A stretch of 13,342 nt of DNA. Source: Gammaproteobacteria bacterium (GTDB lineage Bacteria; Pseudomonadota; Gammaproteobacteria; BMS3Bbin11). Numbering within the stretch: the stretch's first letter is position 1; each line of letters starts with the position of its first letter. The notes under the pieces were generated by a model that saw only the letters and a list, made by a program, of their open reading frames with translations, was not told the origin of the DNA and did no database searches. The stretch is from assembly GCA_030636465.1 (NCBI GenBank), contig DAOVWW010000007.1, positions 1 to 13,342 on the forward strand, given 5' to 3'. A program made the translations under genes and the position numbers. Below, one piece after another: positions 6,586 through 13,308 of the stretch.

Positions 6586-8325
6586 ATGAGGAAATTTGGA
6601 CTTCTACTTAGCAGTATTCTCTTAACGACTGCCTGCGATGCCGCAGACAAATCAGTTGATAAGAGCCAGCCTGAGGCACCGGTAAACGCAGCATCTGTTT
6701 CAGCACCATCTGCCAATAACAACAAGATCGTCCATGATGCCGATTACTATGTGCTCGAGGCGCAACATGGCAAGCAATGGACGCAGGACGATAAGACTGT
6801 TGAGCAGAAACTCGCCGCATTTCGCAAGTCCAATGGTGGCAAGTCACCCAATATTCTTTATATCCTGATTGATGATGTGGGCTTTGGTGATATGGGCATC
6901 CCTGAGTTGAATGCCATTCGTGGATATAAAACACCCAATATCAATAAACTGGCCGATCAAAGCATGCGTTTTTCCAGTATGTATACCGAACCTTCATGTA
7001 CGCCAACCCGTGTTGCTTTTATGACTGGACGCCAACCTCATCGTAATGGTATGGGTGATACTGCCGTTGATATCGCAGGTTTCGGTTTGAATAAGGATGA
7101 AGTAACGCTGGCTGAGACACTTTCTGCTTCTGGTTATAACACCGTGCACATTGGTAAATGGCACATGGGTGACATCATGGAATCATGGCCGAACCACCAG
7201 GGTTTTGACTATGCCTCCTTCCCTATTCATCAGCAAGGTCAACTAAGTATTTATAATGATGATGCTGCCGATGAAGAAGTTTCCATTGGTATTGGCAAAA
7301 ATAATTACGATGACCGCTTTACCAAGGACAACTGGTTCCGCCCTGACCCATCACACATGGCTACGGTAGTTGAAGGCAAGCGTGGTGAGAAAGTGCGTGA
7401 AGTTCATATGAAAACGGGTGAGCGCTGGAATCAGAAAAAATATGATGCGATGAATGAGCGTTTCCAGCAACAGGCGCTTGAGCAATTACGCATTCTCGCT
7501 AAAAAAGATAAGCCATTCTTTTTGAATTACTGGCCACTGATACCGGTTACCGGCCCACGAACAACGCAAGCAGCATTCACCACGCCTAATGGTGGTACTT
7601 ATGTTGAGAAAATGAAACAGATGGATGGCTGGGTCGGTGACATCATGGATGAGATGACCAAGCTGGGTCTGGATAAGAATACCATTGTTGTTTTGATGGG
7701 TGATAACGGTCACTTCACTAAATATTCACCCGGCAGTGGTTTTACGCCGATGATATTTCGAGGTGGCAAAGGTTACACGACAGAAGGTGGCGTACGTGTT
7801 GACGCCTTTGCACGTTGGCCAGGTATGATTGAAGCTGATTCAATCGTTGGTGATATCGTACATGTAGCCGACCTGTTTACCAGCCTCTCAAAAATAGGCA
7901 ATGCAACAGACAAGATTCCTACTGATCGTATCATCGATGGCGTAGATCAAACCGCTTTGATGCTTGAAGGTGAGACACATGGTCGTCGCGATACCGTCTT
8001 CATCTATTCTGGTAATGCCTTGAAGGCAGTTGTGAAAGAGCGATTCAAACTAGAAGTACCGGGTGCAGGTGAAAATGCCATCATTGCTAACTTTTATGAT
8101 CTGTACCGTGATACCCGGGAAGAGTGGCCGGTATCCACCGAAGTTGGTGCATGGGGTGGCAGTGAAATGGTGCGCGTAATAGAACGCCACAAGCAAAGAA
8201 AAGCCAAGTACCCTGATGCAAAAGCTGGCTTTGGTCGTCCATATGAGGGTATTGAAAATTTACGTCCTGAAACCAAAGCGGCTGTTGAGGCATTTCTTGT
8301 TAAGAAAGCGACACCGATGAAATAA
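6586..8325 (+). CDS. Formylglycine-type sulfatase (arylsulfatase family), probable lipoprotein
   Basis: A 579-residue alkaline-phosphatase-superfamily sulfatase that would hydrolyse a sulfate ester. The N-terminus (LLLSSILLTTAC, Cys17) resembles a lipoprotein signal with an imperfect lipobox (Thr at -3), followed by a Ser/Pro/Ala-rich tether (about 18-46), so envelope anchoring is likely. Catalytic features are present in order: ILIDDVGFGDMG (93-104) with the calcium-binding Asp pair, CTPTR (138-142), which is the C-x-P-x-R motif whose Cys138 is converted to formylglycine, then TGRQPHRNGMG, GKWHMG (190-195), GDNGH (372-376) and GGKGYTTEGGVRV (393-405). Length and order are normal and no catalytic residue is missing. 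AAGGAG (6571-6576) lies nine bases before the ATG. The gene diverges from an AraC regulator and precedes an outer-membrane protein. The substrate is unknown; a polysaccharide, aryl or alkyl sulfate is possible. No formylglycine-generating enzyme is in the window, so maturation must be supplied elsewhere. Confidence 0.93.
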   Translation: MRKFGLLLSSILLTTACDAADKSVDKSQPEAPVNAASVSAPSANNNKIVHDADYYVLEAQHGKQWTQDDKTVEQKLAAFRKSNGGKSPNILYILIDDVGFGDMGIPELNAIRGYKTPNINKLADQSMRFSSMYTEPSCTPTRVAFMTGRQPHRNGMGDTAVDIAGFGLNKDEVTLAETLSASGYNTVHIGKWHMGDIMESWPNHQGFDYASFPIHQQGQLSIYNDDAADEEVSIGIGKNNYDDRFTKDNWFRPDPSHMATVVEGKRGEKVREVHMKTGERWNQKKYDAMNERFQQQALEQLRILAKKDKPFFLNYWPLIPVTGPRTTQAAFTTPNGGTYVEKMKQMDGWVGDIMDEMTKLGLDKNTIVVLMGDNGHFTKYSPGSGFTPMIFRGGKGYTTEGGVRVDAFARWPGMIEADSIVGDIVHVADLFTSLSKIGNATDKIPTDRIIDGVDQTALMLEGETHGRRDTVFIYSGNALKAVVKERFKLEVPGAGENAIIANFYDLYRDTREEWPVSTEVGAWGGSEMVRVIERHKQRKAKYPDAKAGFGRPYEGIENLRPETKAAVEAFLVKKATPMK

Positions 8326-8356
8326 GTACCACCAGAAGTCAAAAGGTGCCGTGCAA

Positions 8357-8439
8357 AAGGTCCCCTTAAGCATGACCTTCCTTATGATTCTTCAATGGGA
8401 AACTGGAGTTAAGGGGGCTGCTGAACTTAAGGTGCCCTT
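8357..8439 (+). other. Two mutually exclusive inverted repeats after the sulfatase gene
   Basis: The strand at 8357-8370 (AAGGTCCCCTTAAG) can pair with 8426-8439 (CTTAAGGTGCCCTT; 12 of 14 positions). Alternatively its 8359-8369 part can pair with 8409-8419 (TTAAGGGGGCT; 11 pairs including two G-T wobbles). No U-run follows either, so this is not a classical rho-independent terminator. It lies 31 bp after the sulfatase stop and before the candidate promoter of the next gene. It could be a transcript-end or stability structure, or a decayed repeat. It shares AGGTGCCCT with the ends of the 4039-4198 element. Confidence 0.4.
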
Positions 8440-8493
8440 AAATGTCTCTCTATCCAGGGAATGAAGAAGCCTGCTTATGCTGGCTTATTTCTG

Positions 8494-8528
8494 TATAATT
8501 ACATGCTTAAAATATGGAATTATATAAT
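8494..8528 (+). promoter_or_regulatory. Candidate -10 region(s) for the outer-membrane protein gene
   Basis: Two perfect TATAAT hexamers occur (8494-8499 and 8523-8528) in a very AT-rich leader 42-76 bp before the start codon. Neither has a good -35 at 16-18 bp, so only the -10 elements are supported. Read-through from the sulfatase gene remains possible. Confidence 0.35.
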
Positions 8529-8569
8529 AAAATTAAGGTATTAAAATTAATTTTCAAGAGGATATAAAA

Positions 8570-9349
8570 ATGTTAAAAAGATCTGCAATTGCTACTGCAG
8601 TAAGTCTTGTACTGCTTTCTGCATCAGCGCAGGCGGCATCAACAAACCCGACGCTGCATGATCAGTTCTCAATTCGTGCGGGCGGATTCAATGCCAATAT
8701 AGATACCAGCGTAACCATTGATGGTGAGAAATTCAATTTTGAAGATGTTCTTGATGACAATGTCTCTACTGGTAATATTCAGGCTTTGTGGCGTGTCACC
8801 AACAAGCTTCGAATTAATTTTGGATTCTGGTCAGTCGAACGTGACGAATCTGATGTTCCTGGCACGGGCGGCGCTACCGCCGGAGCATCTTTTGACACCA
8901 GTTATCTTAGTGCAGCTGTCGGTTACTCCTTTATACGCAGTGATACGAGTGAATTTGGTGTAGATCTCGGTGGTCGCCGTATCATTAAAAAATCAGAACT
9001 GGGGGCTACAGTTCCAGGCGCTGGCAATATTTCATTTACAGCCTTTGATAACAGCTATCTTCTGCCGACTATTGGTCTATATTTTAATCAAGCGCTATCC
9101 CCGAAATGGTCTATTGCCGGGCGCTTTGGTGGTGTCGGGCTGGATCTTGGCGATGACTTCAAAGGCAGTGTTATCGAAGCAAATGCAGCAATTGAATTCC
9201 GTCCCTGGCAGAACTTTGGCCTCGGACTGGCGTATATGTACAATAGCGCCGACGCCACACTTAATAATGTCGGCAGAGGTAATGGACTTGATCTCGAATG
9301 GGAATTTCAGGGGCCGGTGGCTTATCTGACTTTAGGTTTTGGTAGTTGA
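8570..9349 (+). CDS. Outer-membrane beta-barrel protein
   Basis: A 259-residue exported protein. Residues 1-22 form a signal peptide (LKRS, hydrophobic AIATAVSLVLLSASA, cleavage after AQA). The mature chain is a series of alternating amphipathic strands with aromatic girdle residues: SIRAGGFNANID, NIQALWRVT, LRINFGFWSVER, TSYLSAAVGYSFI, EFGVDLGGRRI, SYLLPTIGLYFNQ, WSIAGRFGGVGLDL, IEANAAIEFRPW, FGLGLAYMYN, and a last strand VAYLTLGFGS. About eight to ten strands are visible, which suggests a small OmpA/OmpW-size barrel rather than a trimeric porin. The Phe two residues before the end fits recognition by the barrel assembly machinery only roughly. AAGAGGAT precedes the ATG by a few bases. Lying 244 bp after the sulfatase and ending in a strong terminator, it may help the substrate or product cross the outer membrane. 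That role is inferred; a structural outer-membrane role is equally possible. Confidence 0.85.
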   Translation: MLKRSAIATAVSLVLLSASAQAASTNPTLHDQFSIRAGGFNANIDTSVTIDGEKFNFEDVLDDNVSTGNIQALWRVTNKLRINFGFWSVERDESDVPGTGGATAGASFDTSYLSAAVGYSFIRSDTSEFGVDLGGRRIIKKSELGATVPGAGNISFTAFDNSYLLPTIGLYFNQALSPKWSIAGRFGGVGLDLGDDFKGSVIEANAAIEFRPWQNFGLGLAYMYNSADATLNNVGRGNGLDLEWEFQGPVAYLTLGFGS

Positions 9350-9377
9350 GTAGTTAAAAAGGCAAGCAGTTGTTGTT

Positions 9378-9410
9378 AAAAAACCGGCAGAATAACCAGC
9401 CGGTTTTTTT
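9378..9410 (+). terminator. Rho-independent terminator
   Basis: CCGGC (9384-9388), a 10-base loop and GCCGG (9399-9403), extended by six A-T pairs and followed by seven T. It ends the outer-membrane protein transcript 28 bp after its stop codon. The A-run on the other side could let it work partly in reverse for the tRNA transcript coming from the right. Confidence 0.92.
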
Positions 9411-9582
9411 ATTCTTTATTGGAACAGGGTTTTATAGAAAATAACTGTATGAAGTAAAATAAATCATGAGCTTACACTACAGAATGAAGCCGATAATGAT
9501 TCAAACAGATTGATTTTATGTCACCTTTTGGTCACGTTCTGAAATTGGGTGAGTACAATTGTCACGTAAGCTATTGATTATA

Positions 9583-9659
9583 TGGTGCCCCGGAGACGAT
9601 TCGAACGTCCGACCTGCCGCTTAGGAGGCGGCTGCTCTATCCAGCTGAGCTACCGGGGC
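9583..9659 (-). tRNA. tRNA-Arg (anticodon CCT)
   Basis: 77 nt including an encoded CCA (minus strand, ending at 9583). All arms fold: acceptor GCCCCGG/CCGGGGC, D stem GCTC/GAGC, anticodon stem GCCGC/GCGGC around the loop CTCCTAA (anticodon CCT, reading AGG), and T stem GGACG/CGTCT around TTCGAAT. AGG is a rare Arg codon in many gammaproteobacteria. The gene stands alone with no other tRNA beside it. No terminator lies directly downstream. No integrase or repeat of its 3' end is seen, so it is not an occupied attachment site within this window. Confidence 0.96.
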
Positions 9660-9682
9660 AATGATGCGTATTGCGGGTTCGC

Positions 9683-9711
9683 ATTGTAGGCGATTTCATC
9701 TATCATTTGAA
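9683..9711 (-). promoter_or_regulatory. Probable tRNA promoter
   Basis: On the minus strand: TTCAAA (9711-9706), a 17-bp spacer, TACAAT (9688-9683), then a GC-rich discriminator (GCGAACCCGC), as in stable-RNA promoters under stringent control. The tRNA would begin about 24 bases downstream. The promoter lies only about 20 bp from the start of the divergent amidase gene. Confidence 0.6.
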
Positions 9712-9733
9712 TGCTGAGGAACCATGAATATTG

Positions 9734-10363
9734 ATGATGTCTGCAAAACCAACGATAAAACTTCTCTCTACACCAGAAATTGATCCTGAAAAGGGGCTGG
9801 TTCTGACCGCAAGGGCGGTGCCGTCCCCTAATTTTGATGATCGACCTGAGGGTATGCAGATAGAGGCATTGATTGTTCATGCTATCAGTCTGCCACCCGG
9901 TCTATATGGCGGCGCTTATGTGGAACAATTTTTCTGTAATCAGCTGGATCAAGATGAGCATCCTTATTTCGCTGAAATCGCAGACCTAAAGGTTTCATCA
10001 CATTTCTTCATTCATCGCAGTGGTGAACTGGTTCAATTTGTACCGATACAGAAACGTGCCTGGCATGCGGGGAAGTCTATTTGTATGGAGCGTGAGGCGG
10101 TCAATGACTTCTCTATCGGGATTGAACTGGAGGGCTGTGATGAGGATACCTTTGAGACGGCACAGTACCAGACATTGATAGAGCTGACTCAAATACTGAT
10201 AGCAGCGGTCCCAGCTCTTACAGAGCAGCACATATACGGTCATGAGGACATTGCACCGGGAAGAAAAACAGACCCTGGCCCTGGGTTCGACTGGCCTGCT
10301 TTCCGGCTGGCGCTATCAGCGCAGAAACTTCAGGTGGCAGCAAAAGATGACGATAGCCTATGA
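9734..10363 (+). CDS. ampD: 1,6-anhydro-N-acetylmuramyl-L-alanine amidase AmpD-like
   Basis: A 209-residue zinc amidase of the Amidase_2 family, cytosolic (no signal peptide), which removes the peptide from anhydro-muropeptides during peptidoglycan recycling. Zinc ligands are His49 (IVHAISLPPG), His170 (YGHEDIAPG) and Asp180 (RKTDPGPGFDW). Lys178 and a Glu in IGIELEG (about 131) match the catalytic residues known from AmpD. SPNFDDRP (31-38) and VSSHFFIHRSGELVQFVP (87-104) are family signatures, and the length (about 180-210) is normal. The exact start is uncertain: ATG at 9734 or 9737, or TTG at 9731, all behind GAGGA at 9716-9720. The stop overlaps the next gene's start by four bases, so the two form an operon. 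In bacteria with AmpR/AmpC, AmpD loss raises beta-lactamase; neither gene is visible here. A lytic transglycosylase, which makes this enzyme's type of substrate, lies 2.3 kb downstream. Confidence 0.94.
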   Translation: MMSAKPTIKLLSTPEIDPEKGLVLTARAVPSPNFDDRPEGMQIEALIVHAISLPPGLYGGAYVEQFFCNQLDQDEHPYFAEIADLKVSSHFFIHRSGELVQFVPIQKRAWHAGKSICMEREAVNDFSIGIELEGCDEDTFETAQYQTLIELTQILIAAVPALTEQHIYGHEDIAPGRKTDPGPGFDWPAFRLALSAQKLQVAAKDDDSL

Positions 10364-10710
10364 TTATGCTGCCTGAATCCTTAAAAGCATGGCTGACACC
10401 TGCTTTCGGAGACCGATTTAAAAATGAAGTCGAGAAGCTGGAGAATGCGCAACTGCCTCTGCAGCAGGGGCTAATGCAGAGTAGCTACGTATCTGAAAGT
10501 GGTTTCAGCATAGTGATACTGAACACGTCAGAATCACCAGACTACATACTCATAAAAGCGGGTATTTTCTATGCGGGGGTGATAGCCGGTAGTTGTTGCG
10601 CCGATGATCCCACTCCACTAGACGAGCAAACTGAATACTGTGAAGCTCAGTTTGAAATAGATAAAACAACAGCCAAAACAAAAATAATTCTTTTGGACTC
10701 TGATATATAG
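10360..10710 (+). CDS. Unknown cytosolic protein coupled to ampD, Cys-Cys motif
   Basis: A 116-residue protein starting in the ATGA overlap with ampD, so translation is probably coupled; a second in-frame ATG is at 10366. No signal peptide or clear membrane helix is present, although ILIKAGIFYAGVIAGS (63-78) is hydrophobic. Visible structure: an N-terminal amphipathic helix region (residues 4-35, PESLKAWLTPAFGDRFKNEV onward), strands YVSESGFSIVILN (43-55) and YILIKAGIFYAGVIAGS. Then comes a cysteine-bearing turn, SCCADDPTPLDEQTEYCEAQFEID (Cys79, Cys80, Cys93), and a last strand KTKIILL. Three cysteines in 15 residues with acidic residues could bind a metal or be redox-active; this is inference from composition. 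I do not recognise a named family. The position suggests a link to peptidoglycan recycling or simply shared expression. Confidence 0.75.
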   Translation: MIMLPESLKAWLTPAFGDRFKNEVEKLENAQLPLQQGLMQSSYVSESGFSIVILNTSESPDYILIKAGIFYAGVIAGSCCADDPTPLDEQTEYCEAQFEIDKTTAKTKIILLDSDI

Positions 10711-10749
10711 AAATTTAGTACTCTCTAATATGTTAATATCGCCGGTTTT

Positions 10750-10790
10750 CGAATCCTGTACGAATATACGAATATACGAGTATCCGAGGT
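10750..10790 (+). repeat. 8-bp tandem repeat leading into the SulP ribosome-binding site
   Basis: Four contiguous 8-bp units start at 10759: TACGAATA, TACGAATA, TACGAGTA and the degenerate TCCGAGGT (to 10790). A fifth related CGAAT core lies at 10750, 11 bp before the next. The last unit supplies the GAGG (10786-10789) that acts as Shine-Dalgarno six bases before the SulP ATG. Copy-number change here would shift upstream sequence without altering the SD-to-start spacing. Confidence 0.75.
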
Positions 10791-10795
10791 ACTAA

Positions 10796-12328
10796 ATGCA
10801 GTTCAATTTCGAGTGCACCGAACGCGGTTGCCCCAAAAACGACATCCTCTCTGGACTAACAGTAGCGTTAGCGCTGGTACCTGAAGCGGTTGCTTTCGCT
10901 TTTGTTGCGGGAGTTGACCCCCTGGTCGGCCTCTATGCAGCCTTTATGGTTGGTCTGATCACGGCGGTAATAGGTGGGCGCCCCGGTATGATATCCGGTG
11001 CCACAGGCGCGCTTGCTGTGGTTATGGTTAGCCTGGTGGCTCTGCACGGAGTGGAATACCTGTTCGCGACAGTAGTCTTAATGGGTGTGTTCCAGATCAT
11101 TGTTGGTGTATTGCGTCTTGGCAAATTTATACGCATGGTACCGCATCCGGTGATGCTGGGCTTTGTAAATGGTCTGGCCATAGTTATCTTCCTGGCTCAG
11201 CTCAGTACTTTTAAGACCAAAGACAGTAGTGGTGAATTGCAATGGCTGCAGGGTGAACAGATGTGGATTATGCTGGGACTGGTTGCTCTAACTATGGCAA
11301 TTATACGTTTTCTACCTAAGCTTACTAAAGCTATCCCCTCAGCACTGGCTGCAATTTTAGTCGTGAGCCTGGCCGTTATTTTTCTTGGCATGGATAGCCG
11401 CACCGTTGGCGACCTGGCATCCATCGCAGGGGGACTGCCTGAGTTTCATATTCCCATGGTTCCCTTTAACCTGGAAACGCTGTGGATCATTCTGCCTTAT
11501 GCCATTATTCTGGCGGCTATTGGTTTGATCGAATCATTGCTGACATTAAGCCTGATTGATGAAATTACCGATACACGTGGGCGTGGCAACAAGGAATGTG
11601 TAGGCCAGGGCGTAGCGAATACCGTAACGGGCATGTTTGGCGGTATGGGTGGCTGTGCCATGATTGGGCAGAGCATGATTAATGTGAATTCCGGTGGACG
11701 CGGTCGCTTGTCGGGTATTTCAGCTGCATTATTTTTACTCATCTTTATCCTCTTTGCATCTGACCTGATTGAAATGATTCCGTTGGCTGCGCTGACCGGT
11801 GTTATGTTCATGGTAGTGATTGGTACCTTCGAATGGTCCAGCTTTCGTCTTATGGGTAAGATCCCGCTTACTGATGCTTTCATCCTGGTGCTGGTATCTG
11901 CCGTCACCGTTGCAACAGATTTAGCTATCGCAGTAGTGGTTGGTGTAATTGTCTCAGCATTGGTATTTGCCTGGCAGCATGCAAAACACATCAACGTTAA
12001 AAGCTACACGAATGAGATGGGTGGCAAAGTATATGAGCTTGAAGGGCCATTATTTTTTGCCTCGGTAAAAAACTTCCAGGATTTGTTTGATCCGAAGAAT
12101 GACCCGGACGATGTAGTCGTGGAATTCCAGAACTCGCGTGTATACGATCACTCTGCTATTGAGGCAATCGATACGCTTGCAGAACGCTACCTCAACGTTG
12201 AGAAAAGACTCCATTTACGGCACCTCAGCCCTGAGTGCACCAAACTGCTTAGAAAAGGTGGTGACCTGGTGGAAGTGAATCTGATTGAAGACCCGCGTTA
12301 TCATGTGGCTGATGATCAACTAGCGTGA
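10796..12328 (+). CDS. SulP-family inorganic anion transporter with STAS domain
   Basis: A 510-residue inner-membrane carrier. Residues about 15-395 are a polytopic membrane domain. It has the SulP N-terminal signature [21 protein letters not shown] (20-40) and PLVGLYAAF (42-50), the GATGALAVV turn (68-76), and the central [23 protein letters not shown] loop followed by [10 protein letters not shown]. The C-terminal part (about 408-490) is a cytoplasmic STAS domain starting with [14 protein letters not shown] and containing DHSAIEAID, the region matching the phosphorylatable Ser loop of anti-sigma antagonists. The length is at the short end of the family (about 490-580). Substrates in the family include sulfate, bicarbonate and dicarboxylates; the sequence alone does not decide. 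The cluster context (no cys or carboxysome genes) gives no help, although the sulfatase 2.5 kb upstream releases sulfate. GAGG lies six bases before the ATG. The upstream gap is 85 bp, so it may be separate from the ampD pair; no convincing promoter or terminator was found. Confidence 0.93.
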   Translation: MQFNFECTERGCPKNDILSGLTVALALVPEAVAFAFVAGVDPLVGLYAAFMVGLITAVIGGRPGMISGATGALAVVMVSLVALHGVEYLFATVVLMGVFQIIVGVLRLGKFIRMVPHPVMLGFVNGLAIVIFLAQLSTFKTKDSSGELQWLQGEQMWIMLGLVALTMAIIRFLPKLTKAIPSALAAILVVSLAVIFLGMDSRTVGDLASIAGGLPEFHIPMVPFNLETLWIILPYAIILAAIGLIESLLTLSLIDEITDTRGRGNKECVGQGVANTVTGMFGGMGGCAMIGQSMINVNSGGRGRLSGISAALFLLIFILFASDLIEMIPLAALTGVMFMVVIGTFEWSSFRLMGKIPLTDAFILVLVSAVTVATDLAIAVVVGVIVSALVFAWQHAKHINVKSYTNEMGGKVYELEGPLFFASVKNFQDLFDPKNDPDDVVVEFQNSRVYDHSAIEAIDTLAERYLNVEKRLHLRHLSPECTKLLRKGGDLVEVNLIEDPRYHVADDQLA

Positions 12329-12434
12329 TATCAATGTATTTTGTGTCAGGTTTTACTGTTAAATTGTTTGCTCAACTTTGATCGTTAGCCTTTATATTTT
12401 CACCTTCTCCGACTATGCTTTCTTATAGGTCATG

Positions 12435-12448
12435 GTGTAATGTTACAC
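12435..12448. promoter_or_regulatory. Candidate operator palindrome GTGTAA-TG-TTACAC
   Basis: Two perfect 6-bp arms around a 2-bp centre lie 28 bp before the start codon of the DUF350-like gene, in the 142-bp spacer after SulP. The size and symmetry fit a dimeric repressor site of the TetR or GntR type. No regulator gene is adjacent, so the binding protein is unknown. Confidence 0.4.
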
Positions 12449-12462
12449 ATCCATAATTTATT

Positions 12463-12467
12463 AGAGG
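12463..12467 (+). promoter_or_regulatory. Shine-Dalgarno AGAGG favouring the ATG at 12477
   Basis: AGAGG lies nine bases before the ATG at 12477 but only three before the ATG at 12471. Normal spacing therefore supports the downstream start. Confidence 0.6.
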
Positions 12468-12476
12468 CTTATGTTG

Positions 12477-12695
12477 ATGGATCCACTCATACTTAATTTT
12501 GTATATGTCATTATTGGTGGCTTTATTACGCTGGGCTTTATGTGGCTGGGCTGTAAAATATTCAGTCACACAGTTAAGTTCGGTATTGGTACTGAGCTGA
12601 AAAATGGCAACATAGCAGTCGGTCTGATGATTATGGGGATGTTCATAGGTATCGGAATTGCACTTGGGCTAGTGGTCGGGCTCGGTCTAAACTGA
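12477..12695 (+). CDS. Small DUF350-like membrane protein
   Basis: A 72-residue inner-membrane protein (74 if started at 12471). Two hydrophobic segments (about 4-27 and 45-70) flank a short loop containing IGTELKNGNIAVGLMIMGMFIG. The N-G-N-I-A-V-G-L core followed by a glycine-rich helix is the signature I associate with DUF350 (the YjfL-type small membrane proteins), here as one two-helix unit. The biochemical role of DUF350 is not established to my knowledge. Its TGA shares a base with the ATG of the lytic transglycosylase gene (TGATG), which implies translational coupling and a functional pair at the inner membrane/periplasm boundary. A palindrome upstream may regulate both. Confidence 0.82.
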   Translation: MDPLILNFVYVIIGGFITLGFMWLGCKIFSHTVKFGIGTELKNGNIAVGLMIMGMFIGIGIALGLVVGLGLN

Positions 12696-13297
12696 TGCAA
12701 GGGCGGCGTAATACGCCAGTTCTGCTAGTAGTTGCTATTTTATTACCTGGCTTAGCCTATGCAGCAAGCACTAAACCACGCCATGATTTAAAATCGAAAG
12801 CCTGGACAGACAAGTACGATCATCATTTTCGAAAATATACCAAACGTTACTTCGGCCCGAACTTCGACTGGCACTGGTTTAAATCTCAGGGAATTGCTGA
12901 ATCAGGTCTAAAAGTTGGAGCGCGTAGCAGCGTAGGGGCTGTGGGTGTGATGCAAATCTTGCCCAGTACCTATGCCGATATACATAAGAAAAGCCCGTAT
13001 TTATCTGCCGGGACATTGTCTGATCCTCGTTGGAATATTGCAGCGGGCATATTCTATGACCGCATACTCTACAAGCGATGGGAAAAAAAGCTAAAATATT
13101 CATCGAAAGAAAATGACCTGTATATGACGTTTGCAAGTTATAACGCTGGTCATGGAAGAATTTCCAGTGTGCTTAAGAAGGTAAAAAATCAGCCTGGCAG
13201 TTTTGATAATTTTGATAGCTGGGGAACCATAAAAAAACATGTGCCCTCACAAACGCGCCATTATGTGAAACGTATAAAGTTTCTTATGGGCAAGTAG
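12695..13297 (+). CDS. Exported lytic transglycosylase (SLT domain)
   Basis: A 200-residue enzyme that cleaves the MurNAc-GlcNAc bond of peptidoglycan, forming 1,6-anhydro ends. Residues 1-23 are a signal peptide (GRRN, hydrophobic core, cleavage after AYA). The SLT (goose-lysozyme-like) domain covers about 55-195: catalytic Glu69 in GIAESGL, GAVGVMQILPSTY (81-93), NIAAGIFYDR (114-123), FASYNAGHGRI (146-156) and TRHYVKRI (187-194), all in the usual order. Gln186 stands where Glu is common in the last motif. It is short and has no cell-wall-binding or lipoprotein module, so a soluble periplasmic enzyme is expected. It starts in a TGATG overlap with the DUF350-like gene. Its product type feeds the AmpD amidase encoded 2.3 kb upstream after import to the cytosol. 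Confidence 0.93.
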   Translation: MQGRRNTPVLLVVAILLPGLAYAASTKPRHDLKSKAWTDKYDHHFRKYTKRYFGPNFDWHWFKSQGIAESGLKVGARSSVGAVGVMQILPSTYADIHKKSPYLSAGTLSDPRWNIAAGIFYDRILYKRWEKKLKYSSKENDLYMTFASYNAGHGRISSVLKKVKNQPGSFDNFDSWGTIKKHVPSQTRHYVKRIKFLMGK

Positions 13298-13308
13298 GCC
13301 TTCGGCCT
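13296..13308 (+). terminator. Short GC hairpin at the end of the transglycosylase gene, weak terminator candidate
   Basis: AGGCC, loop TTC, GGCCT (13296-13308) overlaps the TAG stop codon. No U-run follows (GTCGCCCTG), so it is not a proven intrinsic terminator. It may be a repeat unit or an RNA end-protecting hairpin. Confidence 0.3.

Noticed and set aside
6608..6934. Minus-strand open frame inside the sulfatase gene
   Set aside because: Lies fully within a strong sulfatase coding frame; His/Cys-rich translation typical of antisense reading.
9520..9565. Three GTCAC motifs (9520, 9531, 9561) between the barrel gene and the tRNA
   Set aside because: Five-base matches with irregular spacing (11 and 30 bp) are too short to separate from chance.
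9583..9659. tRNA-Arg as attachment site of an integrated element
   Set aside because: No integrase and no repeated copy of the tRNA 3' end was found in the window, and the flanking genes look like core chromosome.
9724..9783. Short frame ATG AAT ATT... of 19 codons ahead of and overlapping ampD
   Set aside because: Its ATG is only three bases from GAGGA and it overlaps the ampD start out of frame; no sign of a leader-peptide function.
11497..11994. Minus-strand open frame of 165 codons inside the SulP gene
   Set aside because: Antisense of transmembrane codons gives a Thr/Ile/Pro-rich shadow; the sense frame has full SulP and STAS signatures.
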